A stretch of DNA of 64,000 bases from Gambelia wislizenii (taxonomy: Eukaryota > Chordata > Lepidosauria > Squamata > Crotaphytidae): positions 292,914,187-292,978,186 of the forward strand of contig JAUMIR010000001.1 in assembly GCA_030847615.1 (NCBI GenBank), read 5' to 3'. Every line of letters begins with the position of its first letter. The stretch's first letter is position 1. The notes under the pieces were generated by a model. The model had not been told where the DNA came from. It did not search any database and was given only the letters and a program-made list of their open reading frames with translations. This document shows, piece after piece, positions 34,340 through 44,104 of this stretch. A program made the translations under genes and the position numbers.

Positions 34340-34679
34340 ATTTTTCAAAACATAGCATGGGATTCCAGAACAGGAAAAGTTCCAGCAGATTGGAGGAGGG
34401 CAAATGTTGTCCCCATCTCAAAAAGGGTGGTGGGAGGAAGAGGACCAGACAATTACCACCCAGTTAGCCTGGCATCAATACCAGGAAAGATTCTAGAGCA
34501 GATCATTAAACAGACAGTCTGTAAGGACTTAGAAAGGAATGTCATGATCACTAAAAGGTCAACATGGGTTTCTTAAAAATAAGTCATGCCAGACTAATCT
34601 TAGCTCTCTCTTTTTTTTATAGAGTTACAAGCTTGGTAGATGAAGGGAATGCTGTGCATGTAGCATATCTTGATTCCAG
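34340..34679 (+). pseudogene. CR1 reverse transcriptase, part 1 of split copy
   Basis: Nucleotide-level match to the CR1 at 44105: 'ccagcagattggaggagggc', 'ttagcctggcatcaatacca', 'caacatgggtttc' and 'tggtagatgaagggaatgct' occur in order. It breaks off within the codons for the YLDFSKAFD motif, where an LTR has inserted, and resumes at 36478. Frame-disrupting changes are present ('ggtcaacatgg'). Confidence 0.85.
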
Positions 34680-34929
34680 TCTTACCTACCCTGACATCCC
34701 CCCTTTTAATAATTCAATAACTGGCTATATTTCATAAATTGGCTTATTATTGGCTCTCCATATGGTTAACAGTAGACCAGGGGCTCCCAAGTACAAGGAA
34801 TCAAGGTTTGCTCAGAAAACCTAAGAAAATAGTCTGCTAAAATTCCTAAAAGACTTGCCCAGGAAAGGATTCTGCAACCCACCCACCCTGAAACTGGTGA
34901 GTTAGGGAGGAAATGGGCTAATTTTCCTG

Positions 34930-35793
34930 GGCCCATTTACACAGCAAAATATTCCCTTAAATAAATCGCTAAGATTCCTAATTGTTCCCACACATCGCCA
35001 CACTATTGCCTCATTCAGAAGGGCGGGGGAGCTCAAAAACTCAAAAGTAGCGTAATAGGGGATTTTGCTACTTTTCCCGACTTTTTTGAAAAGTAGTGCA
35101 ACTTAGAGCACTTTCAATTATGTGAACTACCATTTCGCTAAGGGCTATGTGAACTACCAGCAATCTTCCCGATACAGTCACAGCAGAGCTGAGCTGTGAT
35201 TGGTTGGGCTGTCCAAGGAGGGGGTGGACTAGCAAAAGATGGAGGAGCCTCAAATGAAAAGATCCATCCACTGTTGTTTCCATCCATGGAAAAGATCCAG
35301 CCAGTGCTATACCCACCCCAATCGCCCAGCTGTCCTGGCTTGCTTGGCTGCTGGGGTTAAGGAATCCCCAATTAGCCTTTTCCCAGCTGTCTCTGTGTGT
35401 TTGTTCCCTCACCCTGCTGAGATCCCATTTCTGTGTGTGAGAAGAGAGTGGGGAGAGTGGGTGAGGGGAAGGGGGGCTTGACAGGGGCTTGATCCTCAGC
35501 TGACACTCCCTGCTAAAGGAATAAAAATTAGCAGGCATTCCTCTGGTAATCAGAGGGAAAGGTGCCAGCACTCTCTCTCTCTCTCTCTCTTTCCCTCCCT
35601 CACAGCTCCTCGGCATCTTCCCCCAGATGTGCTTGGGAGGCCACACACCCTACCTCTGTCTGTGTGAATTACAAAGCGGAAAACTAAACAGATCAACCGA
35701 TTTAGCAGTAAATCATGTGAACTATGCAGCACTGGTGAGAAACTGCAATAAAGCGCAAACTACTGCAATAAAAACTGCCGTGTAACTGAGCCC
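34930..35793. mobile_element. DNA transposon in LTR, TSD CTG
   Basis: Left end GGCCCATTTACACAGC, right end GCCGTGTAACTGAGCCC, with CTG at 34927-34929 and 35794-35796. The LTR sequence is continuous across it ('ttttcctgg' joining 'acat'). A CT microsatellite lies inside at 35571-35590. The 192-codon antisense frame at 35068-35646 shows no transposase similarity and is probably chance. Confidence 0.75.
35571..35590 (+). repeat. (CT)n microsatellite
   Basis: Ten CT units inside the DNA transposon. Confidence 0.9.
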
Positions 35794-36477
35794 CTGGACA
35801 TACATAGAAATGAGTTATTCAATAATACCATTAAGGTAGCTGGACACTCTTTGCCTATAAAACTGGTTTTTCCTTGCACCTTTCCCCAAAAACAATAGAG
35901 GTTTTGAGACCCATCACTTTTAATGTTTCAACCATTAGTGATTGTTAACACATCCAGAAAATCCATTGTCTAATCTTGGGAAACTCTTGTATTCCACTCA
36001 AACTCACCCCTTCAGGGGGGATATTGAATGTAAATAACATCCCAAAACACCACCAAAGTGTGCTCAGTTTCCCAGATGCCATTACTCTACTGGTTTATAT
36101 CACTCTGCTGGTTTACTGGGTCACCCAGCACTTCCAGCTATTCTTCTGCTGCTGCACAAATCTCTGCTCTTCAGACAGGTATAGTATAGCCCATCATCCC
36201 AAACTCTATTCCTGTATCCCAATATTTCCTACTTTCTTTGTTAGCCTTGTATGACTGCTGGAAGCCTGAGTGTATGCATGTGTGTGTTCCCTTGATTATT
36301 TTTCAATAAAACCATTTTTATTTCATCCCCTGCCTTGGAGTATCCTCAGTTACTATATAGGTCAAAAGATCCTGCCATTTCCCAGCCTCTTGCTGCCATC
36401 TTGGGCTAATTAGAATTCCCCAGATTAATATTCGGCACTAGTGGGCTCCCTATGGACCCCACACAATTCAGGTAACA

Positions 36478-36490
36478 CCAGAAAGGCCTT
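36478..36490 (+). pseudogene. CR1 split copy, part 2
   Basis: 'ccagaaaggcctt' continues the CR1 text that stops at 34679. It is followed at once by an L2 tail. Confidence 0.7.
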
Positions 36491-36491
36491 C

Positions 36492-36531
<40 letters not shown>

Positions 36532-36789
36532 TTTATTTATACCCCGCCCCTCTGTTAAAACAATCGGGGCGGCTTACAAAATTTAAAATACAATACAAAT
36601 AAAATCCCCAAACACCCCCACTCCCACCCTCCCCCATTAAAAAAACATTAAACAAATATAAATTAAAACAACTAATCTAAAATCACTTTTAAAACTATAA
36701 ATACAATAAATATAATAAATGGCCAGCCGCCTAGAAGAGGCCAGGATCCCCTGAGGCCGGGATCTAATTAGGAAAGGCCTGCCGAAAGG
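36491..36789 (-). mobile_element. L2 3' end inserted in CR1
   Basis: An AAT run (the 3' tail on the minus strand), then 'tttataccccgcccctctgt', 'cggggcggcttac' and 'aggccgggatctaat', identical in plan to the 3' untranslated end of the L2 at 59884-61775. It is 5' truncated at 'ggaaaggcct', a string that also belongs to CR1 at this point. Confidence 0.85.
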
Positions 36790-37623
36790 TCCCCCATGAT
36801 ATTCTTGTAAACAAGCTAGTAAAATGTGGGCTAGACAATACTATTATGTTAGGTGGATTTGTATTTAGTTGACCCACCAAACCAAAAGGGTGCTCACCAA
36901 TGGCTCCTCAACATCCAGAGGAGAAGTGGCTAGTGAGGTGCCACAAGGTTCTCTCCTGGGCCCAGTGCTATTCAACATCTTTGTAAATGACTTAGATGAT
37001 GGAATAGAGGGCAAATTTATGGGTGACACCAAATTAGGAGGAGTAGCAAATTCCCCAGAGGACAAGATCAAAATTAAAATGACTTTAACAAGTTGGAGAG
37101 CTGGACCAAAACTAACAAAATGAATTTCAACAGTGAAAAATGGAAACCACCACAGTAAGGCAGAAAAAAATGAAATGCAGAGATATAGGATGGGTGATAG
37201 CTGGCTTGACAATGATACATGTGAAAGGGATCTTTGAGTCTTATTGGACCAGAAACTGAACATGAGTCAACAGTGTGATGCAGAGCTTTTAAAAGCCAAT
37301 GTGATTCTATGCTGCATCAATAGGAGTATACAAGGGAAGTAATAATGCCACTCTATTATGCTTTGGTTGGACCTCACCTGGAATATTGTGTCAAGTTCTG
37401 GGCACCACAATTTGAGAAGGTAAGTTGACAAGCTGGAATGTGTCCAGAAGAGGGCAACAAAAATGATAGAAGTCATGCCTTATGAGGAGTGGCTTAGGGA
37501 GCTGGGTATGTTTAGCCTGGAGAAGACAAGATTAAGAGGTGACACGATAGCCATGTTAAAATCACTGAAAGAATGTAATATTGAAGATGGAACAAGCTTG
37601 TTTTCTGCTGCTCCAGAGACTAA
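36790..37623 (+). pseudogene. CR1 split copy, part 3
   Basis: Runs from 'ccccatgatattcttg' through the 'gtgccacaaggttctctcct' block (VPQGSVLGP in intact copies) and the fragment that corresponds to FADDTKLGG, here reduced to 'gggtgacaccaaattaggag'. So the catalytic FADD codons are damaged. It stops at 'ccagagac', where a palindromic MITE begins. Confidence 0.85.
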
Positions 37624-37951
37624 GGACTTTTTCGGACGAAGAAAAATAACGCAAGCAGCCTCTCCAGCTTGCGAGGCTGCTGCGCTGCAAAGCGCCCCTT
37701 TTGTATGACGCTCGCCCCTGCCGGTACTGTTGCGGTACCGCAGGAAGAGCTGAGCGTCATATTTCGTTGATTTTTACTCACGATCAACTTTCGTGAGTAA
37801 AAAATCAACGAAATATGTTGCTCAGCTCTCCCTGCGGTACCGCAACAGTACCGCTAGAGGGCAGCGTCATCCGAAACTGACACTTTGCAGCGCAGCAGCC
37901 TCGCAAGCTGGAGAGGCTGCTTGCGTTATTTTTCTTCGTCCAAAAAAGTCC
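37624..37951. mobile_element. Palindromic MITE in CR1, TSD TAA
   Basis: GGACTTTTTCGGACGAAG and CTTCGTCCAAAAAAGTCC enclose two near-perfect complementary arms of ~160 bp with a central loop around 'cgatcaactttcg'. TAA flanks both sides (37621-37623 and 37952-37954). No coding capacity; the long open frames are antisense reflections of the arms. Confidence 0.9.
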
Positions 37952-37985
37952 TAAGACATGGAGCAATGGACTCAAACTACAGGAC
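37952..37985 (+). pseudogene. CR1 split copy, part 4
   Basis: 'acatggagcaatgga' continues the CR1 text after the MITE. The copy ends near 37985 without the CR1 3' terminus. Confidence 0.7.
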
Positions 37986-38055
37986 ATCACCTACGGAGAG
38001 CCAATGTGCAGTGGTAGAGCCTGATGCGCAACAGAACACTCTTACCAATGCCCTG

Positions 38056-38543
38056 AGGCTTGTCTATACAAGGCAACAAAATGTAGATTGATGTGCACTA
38101 ATGCCAATTCTCAGCAGCTTTCATTTGTCTCTATGTTCTTTTTTTTCAAGATTGCAGGCATGTGAAGCCATATACATTTGTTGTTAAAACAGGCATGCCT
38201 GTGAATCTAGATGGCAGATGCGATTGAATTACTCACCATTTACCACTGTGGAACAGCATATTTAAAACAAAAACAAATCCAAGTGGTGGAAGTGTGATAT
38301 TCTGCTTAAATAAATAGAACCAAAAAGAATCTGTTTTGGTGCCTCAGCACATGACCACTATGGCGAAAATCCAACATGGCAGTTCCAGACACTTGCCTTG
38401 CCGTGGGCTTTTCCCACTGAGTATTTGTAGGGTTTTTTTTGCCCCCCTACTTCTAAATGGCAAAATGATGTGGGATCCCATTGGGACAAAAGGTATTCCC
38501 CTTGAGTTCTATGAGGAGTATTTTCGCCATATAGACAAGCCCC
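38056..38543. mobile_element. GGCTTGTCT-type transposon, TSD CTG
   Basis: AGGCTTGTCTATACAAGG on the left, ATATAGACAAGCCC on the right, with CTG at 38053-38055 and 38544-38546. It is collinear with 27928-28550. Non-coding. Confidence 0.7.
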
Positions 38544-38619
38544 CTGTTATGCATCTTTGCAGTTCCCTAACAGGGTTTCTCAGTGCCTCTGCTTCATAGC
38601 TAAGTGTACACAAAGTTAC

Positions 38620-38735
38620 GTAATGTATACTCCTGATAGAGGATTCTGGCCATTATTTGTAAGCCACCCTGAGATCTTTTTTCATCTAGGGTGGGGTAGA
38701 CATTTTAAAATAATAAGTAAATAATATAAATAACA
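38620..38735 (+). mobile_element. L2-type 3' tail fragment
   Basis: 'gtaagccaccctgagatc' and 'gggtggggtagacatttt' followed by an 'aataagtaaataa' tail. Confidence 0.6.
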
Positions 38736-40092
38736 CATAATGCCCTTTACTAGAAAGAATAAGAAAAAGGAACAAATCAGGCTGAGGTACTTTGTTATAA
38801 GAATCCAACCCCCTCCCCAAAAGCTACCTCCCCCTCTTAACAAAATCCAGTGAATCCCATTATGTTGACCCTTAATTTTATTTATTTCCAACAGCACAAG
38901 CCAAGAGAAATATTTTGGAATGAGGCATAAGTATTTTATTTATGTAGATTTCTTTCTCATTCTGTCTCAAGGGCTTTGGAAGTTACAACATATTCTTATC
39001 ATATTTAAATGCACAGAATTACTATATGCTGAGAGATACTGTCTTCCTCAAGGCTACAGAGTGAGTTTTCTGTAGGTTCTGTGGGATTTTGAATCTCATT
39101 GTTCCTTATGAAAATCTAGCATTTTCTCTTTAGCACCACACTGGGGTGATTATTCATAACGTTTCACAGCTCCATTTGTGATGTGGGTGTAGGGTAGCAC
39201 ATCTGAATGTTTCCCCACCAAAACATCACTGCACAAATAGATCTAGCGTGTTGGACAGAAATATACTTTCTACGTAGAGTCTGATTCACTCTGTTTCTAT
39301 GTATGGGGGTTTTGTGCATGCTCAGGAGACAGGCCTCATCACCAGCCTTCAGTGGTTTGGTCCAGAAAATTATTTTGCAGATTGTATAAACTATAAACTG
39401 GTCTTGAGTCTCTGCTACAGGCAGAATAGACATGTTTTGGTGTTGCCATGTAGCATCTTGGGAACAGCCCATGAACAGATAATGATGTAACAAAAAAAGG
39501 GCTAGATGAGTTACATTTAGAAAAGATGATCTCATGAGAAACTGCTAATTTTCCAGACTTTTGTCCAACAGCTTTTTCTGCACTCCTTTCTCTGCCTCCC
39601 TAATCAAAGGAAACAGCTGGGTAGAGATGTGACGTTTGAAACCTTCCGTGGCCAAAATAAGAGCTGGTGAACCACACAGCTTCATTTGCAGTGGGACAGA
39701 AAATCATTTGAGGCACTGAGGTGTTCCATGTGCACTGCATTAATATCAGAGTTGTGTATTTCACTACCAGTTTTCACCACTGAATGGTTAAAAGCCTATG
39801 CCAGAAGAATGACTACAAGAGAAAGAAATTTGCATTAAGCGCTGTTTTCCTTCTGCCTATGATAGCTTCTTGCTTTGGGCCAAGCAAAGCTGTATCCACA
39901 TTTTACATAGAGAGAATCTCAATATCACAAGCTCGTGACTGTCTCACTCTCATGGAGCCTCTGTGCCTGAACAGCTGTGTGGCTCACACCTGTAGCTTCC
40001 TTTTCACCCTGCTCAACTCAATGCCCTGATGTTGGTGGGTGAGGCCAGTTATAGCAAAAGCAATATTGGGATGTAAAGTAGTAGTTTGGCCC
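38736..40092. other. No recognised feature
   Basis: Over 1.3 kb without recognisable repeat ends. The longest open frame (antisense, 39164-39535) has no family resemblance. Confidence 0.45.
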
Positions 40093-40848
40093 TGTTACCT
40101 ACCCTGATACCCCTAGCCCCATATCTATATTGATAATTGGCAATACTTAATAATTAGGCCAAATGTGGTCTTCCACGAAGTGCGACCAGTAATAAAAACC
40201 TGGGAAATTCCCCAGCTAGGAATCCCAAGGACAAACATTGCTTAGTCAGGTATGCACTTAAGTTGGGGCCATCTACATTTTAAAGAAAGGTTAATTTGCA
40301 AAGCAACTGAAGGCATGCTCACCTGGCTAATCCCATCTGCCAAGGCTGGCAAGCTCAAGCTTGTAAACAACCCTCATCAGTTTATCCTTACCAAACAAAG
40401 GAAGTTGCTTCCTCCCTTTCAGTCACAAAGTATCCACACATTAAGGATATTTTCACACAGGGAAATTATTCCCCGGGGAGATAGGGACAGAAACGGGGCA
40501 GTTCCAGTAGCAGCACCCCATTTTGCACGCCCTCTTCCTTCTTGCAATCTCCCATCGTCTTCCCTCTGTGCTGCTTCCATTTCTATCCTGGTAAGTTCCG
40601 TGATTTTTTACTAACTAAAGTTCTTCATTAGTAAAAAAACCACGGAACTTACCGGGACAGAAATGGAAGCAGCACAGAGGGAAGACAACGGGAGATTGCA
40701 AGAAAGAAGGGTGTGTGTGAAACGGGGTGCTGCTATTGGAACAGCCCTGTTTCTGTCCCGATCTCCCCCGGGAATAATTTCCCCATGTGAAAATCTCCTA
40801 AGATGCCATTAACATATCCAGAATGTCTTTATCGCTCTCTGAGCAAAA
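40093..40848 (+). mobile_element. LTR fragment, TGTTACC family
   Basis: Starts TGTTACCTACCCTGA like 9453 and 34680, and later carries 'ttaacatatccagaa' where the others have 'ttaacacatccagaa'. It is truncated at the right by an L2 tail and interrupted by a palindromic MITE. Confidence 0.65.
40445..40798. mobile_element. Palindromic MITE in LTR, TSD TAA
   Basis: GGATATTTTCACACAGG and CATGTGAAAATCTCC close two complementary arms around a loop at 'ctttagttagt'-like sequence near 40620. TAA flanks both sides (40442-40444 and 40799-40801). Its terminus matches that of 7913-8263. Confidence 0.9.
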
Positions 40849-42110
40849 AATAATAAAATATAAAACTATACAGTACAAATATAAAACAAATTATCCAAAT
40901 AAAATATTAAAAATACAATATAACAGTGGTTCTTAACCTGTGGCCTGTGGACCCCAAAGGGTGCAATGTCCTCACCGTGGGTCCATGAAGGTTTGAAGGC
41001 TGCTCTGCCTATGTGACAGGAGCCAAGGCAAAGGATGGTTGGCTTGGCCTGCACATTGCTCTTCAATCTACTCCTGCCATAAATTTGCAGGAAGAAACAG
41101 GAGAAAAGTCTTCCCTCCCCTCCAGTGCCTCTGAAGGTTTAATGGATGGCATAATTGTGTTATTGTAGTTGTTGTTGTTAGGGTTTTTAATCGTGAGTTA
41201 AGTCTTGGGGATCCATGGCAACAAAAGATATTTAAAGGGGATCCCTGGTAAAGAAAAGGTTAAGAGCCATCGCAATATAATATAAAGCAAACTAACCAAT
41301 ACCTGTAATCAAATGCTCAAGATTATGAAACAATATTACTGTAAACTAAAATTCTAAAAGCTTAGTATACAAGAAAGTTTTTTATTCAGATTTAAAAATA
41401 GCGAGGCAAGGCAAATGTTCAGGGAGGCGATTCCAAGAGTATGGAACAGTGAGTGAGAAAGGATGAAACCAAGCCAAGGGAAAGGAAACCCTTGGTTGGA
41501 TAAGAAGCCTAGAATTCCTAGAACACAAATCTTGAGTGGGTCGGTAAAAAGAAATAAGGTCTGAAAGACAGGGGGAGCTAGGTTGTATAAGGTTTTAAAT
41601 GTTAAAACAAGAAGCTTATACTGAATCCTAGAAGGAATGAGTAATCAATTAAGAGATAGCAAAAATGGGGCAACATGATCAAAATGATAATCTTAGCAGC
41701 AGAACGTTGTATGGAAACCAGAGGATTAAGATGGGATAATAGAAGCCCAGTCAAAAGAAGATTGTAATAACCAAGGTGGGAAATGACCAAGGAATGAACT
41801 AAGGTCTTAACTGAGGAAGCAGGAAGAAAAGATCTGATTTTGGCAATATGAAAAGGAAAAAATTGACATGACTTTGCTACAGCCTCAATGTGATGAACAA
41901 AAGACAAAAAAAATGAAGCCAAGACTAAATGCTTCCTTCACATTATTAACAGTTTACACTCATCGCTACCTGGTCTTTGTCAAGAGAGAGAATGTATATT
42001 GTAAAGAAGGTTGTGGAAGAAAGAAAGTACTGTAGTTCTGTGTTTGTCATGTTAAGTTTTAGGTGCCAACGAAGCATCCATGTTGAAATAAATGAAAGAC
42101 ATGCTGTAGT
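40849..42110 (-). pseudogene. L2-clade LINE 3' half
   Basis: The antisense frame at 41922-41602 reads 'HHIEAVAKSCQFFPFHIAKI', then 'VHSLVISHLGYYN' and 'SIQRSAAKI', matching the L2 C-terminal region (compare VHVLVTSRLENC at 60.5 kb). The A/T-rich 3' untranslated part runs to 40849 and is split by a hAT at 40924. No catalytic motif remains. It ends the LTR to its left. Confidence 0.7.
40924..41272. mobile_element. hAT MITE, TSD CAATATAA
   Basis: CAGTGGTTCTTAACCTG and AAGGTTAAGAGCCATCG with exact 8-bp duplication CAATATAA at 40916-40923 and 41273-41280. The inverted relative of 22879-23219. Confidence 0.92.
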
Positions 42111-42119
42111 ATGATGTTC

Positions 42120-42230
42120 ATATTATGAGGATGTTGTATTTAAATTGTTGCAAACTGCTCTGAGCAGTGTGAAATTTCTAGAAAGGTAGACATAGGTATA
42201 TAGGTATGCATAAACAAACAAATTCACTAG
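42120..42230 (+). mobile_element. Possible LINE 3' tail
   Basis: 'ttgcaaactgctctgagcag' and 'gaaaggtagacata' resemble a degraded L2-type tail. Weak. Confidence 0.35.
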
Positions 42231-42909
42231 TTTGCTTTAGGGAAGCCATTCTCTCTGTTTTCCTGTTTCCCCTTTAAAATACAACTTTCCTGTAAGAATA
42301 ATTGAAATAAGGCATGCAGTTATCTTGAATGTGCCTCCAAAGTATCAGCTAACTGTTAAATATTGTATGGTCCTCAGAAGCCAGTGTATTTTAAAAGCCT
42401 CATTTGAATTTTCTGCAGAATTCACCAGGGATCCCAGAGATGGTTCCATCCAAGCAATTCCTCATCCTGGACCAGACATAGTAACATTTGTTTGCTTAGC
42501 CAGCAGTTCAGAGGGAAGGAGGTATGCCCGTCTTTGTTCTGTTACCAGTGATAAGTTATATGACTGCCAAAACTCTGCCATTGCTCTACAGAAACATTCA
42601 TTATCAGCTCTCTTAGCTCTCTTAGCTCAACACACAGCACAGAAAAGAATTTTTTACAGCCTACCTTTGGCCCCCAAAAGAGAGGACTTTATAAAGTCTA
42701 TGATATTTCAGTCATAATATGTTATAAGAAAAATGGGAACCAACTGATACTTCTTTCCATCACCTGAGAATGAGAGTCAAATGGTATCAGTTCTTCTGGA
42801 AGGTCAAATAAATGAGATCCATAGGTGTGTGTGGAAAGCATTCTGTTGTTGCTTTAAAAAAAAGAAGAAGACTAACACATAGAAGTAACTGGATTTGCTA
42901 GGCCATAAT
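42231..42909. other. No recognised feature
   Basis: A 130-codon open frame at 42325-42717 has no recognisable domain and no splice context that I can support. Confidence 0.45.
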
Positions 42910-43191
42910 ATGAAGTCACACTCTGAAGAAAAGTGGCAAAGCAGCAGGAATGTTCCATCTTTCCTGCATGGCATTGGTGTTCTTCTGGTGTTCTTTTGTT
43001 GTGGTCCCGGGGGGGACCAAGGTAAAACTGCATCTTTTTGTAAATGGATTTTTTTGGTTAGCAAAAAGTACTGGTTTTCTCTCGATCCTCCATGGGACTA
43101 GAATGAAATGCTGCTGACATGCAATAAGGCAGCAGGAAAGATGGGACATTCCTGCTGCTTTGCCACTTTTCTTCGGAGCATGGTAAGGCTC
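42910..43191. mobile_element. Foldback transposon, GAGCCTTAC ends
   Basis: Arms 'gaagaaaagtggcaaagcag' and 'ctgctttgccacttttcttc' are perfect complements and continue into 'aggaatgttcc' and 'gggacattcct'. The outer right end is GTAAGGCTC. It is the short form of 27767-28700. Confidence 0.75.
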
Positions 43192-43450
43192 AGTGTATTA
43201 GTCACAGCCACTGTAATACTAATGTTTCAGAATTAAAACAAAAGGAATCAATTGGTTTGTGCGACTGGCTATTTAACAAGAAGTACAGCAGGGAGCAAAG
43301 GGTCAGGTAAGTTATACGCAAGATGGGGCAGCAACCCATTGGTATGGCACTAATGTAGGCTCTGAAAAGATACGCATGGCCGGCTAGATTATTAAATGGG
43401 AGGGAAAGAATGTCAAGGCAGGGGTTCATGAGGCTGGACATTCCTCTAAC

Positions 43451-43841
43451 CAGGGGTTCTTCACCTTTTTTGTGTGCCATGGACTTCTTTAGCAGTCTGG
43501 TGAAGCCTATGGACCCCTTCGCAGAAAGCAGTGGGTCCATAGACTTCACACTTTTCTTTGGTGGCAGGTCTAGTAACTATGAGGCAGTGGTGAGTGTAAA
43601 CAATATTTAGAGAGCTGGAAAAACTGTAAAGTAATATGAAAATAGCTGTGATCTTCACTGGTGACAAAGTCACAGGTACTGCTAATACTGTTAAGGTTTG
43701 TTGCCTAAATTCATAATGGAAGAAAATGCTAAATTTCAGTTCAACAAGTTAGTGAAAATTGAGGTGTATCCCTCTCCCACCAAATCCGAGTTTATGGACC
43801 TCATGAAATCTATCCACAGGCCCCTTAGGTTAAAAATCCCA
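43451..43841. mobile_element. hAT element, near-8-bp duplication
   Basis: Left end CAGGGGTTCTTCACC, right end TTAGGTTAAAAATCCCA. Flanks CCTCTAAC and ACTCTAAC match at 7 of 8 bases. Non-coding, 391 bp. Confidence 0.7.
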
Positions 43842-44104
43842 ACTCTAACAGAAGAAAGTCAATGGTATACTCTACTGCATTTTAATGAAGAAAACCCCAG
43901 GAAACACTAGAGCCATAGAAAACCAAGGAATCTGATGGCCAGGTTACATGACCCTAGCTTAGCTATTTAAGCGGATGCTTGAACCATTCTGCAAGTATGG
44001 GATTGTTCCTGTACTTCTGGAACTTACAGCCACTTCCAATGCTCATTTGAGAAGATGGGTATGGGATGGTGCATTTATAATTCCCTAGACTTGACCATCA
44101 TGTC
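43842..44104. other. No recognised feature
   Basis: Short unassigned spacer before CR1. Confidence 0.4.

Larger units (their letters stand above)
34680..36477 (+). mobile_element. Solo LTR in CR1, TSD CCAG
   Basis: Starts TCTTACC (from TGTTACC) and ends GGTAACA, with CCAG on both sides (34676-34679 and 36478-36481), and CR1 joins across it. Without its insertion (34930-35793) it is about 930 bp, matching 9453-10371 throughout. AATAAA is at 36305. The 4-bp duplication suits a Gypsy-type element or a class I endogenous retrovirus. Confidence 0.85.

Noticed and set aside
35068..35646. 192-codon antisense open frame, one of the longest in the window
   Set aside because: It lies wholly inside a non-autonomous DNA transposon, spans a CT microsatellite, and shows Ser/Pro/Leu-rich low-complexity text with no transposase motif.
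37621..37954. CRISPR-like or rho-independent terminator-like inverted repeats
   Set aside because: They are single long palindromes with transposon ends and target duplications in a eukaryotic repeat context, not spaced arrays or short hairpins.
42325..42717. 130-codon frame as a possible exon
   Set aside because: No domain, no conserved motif and no supporting neighbouring exon or splice signal that I could defend.
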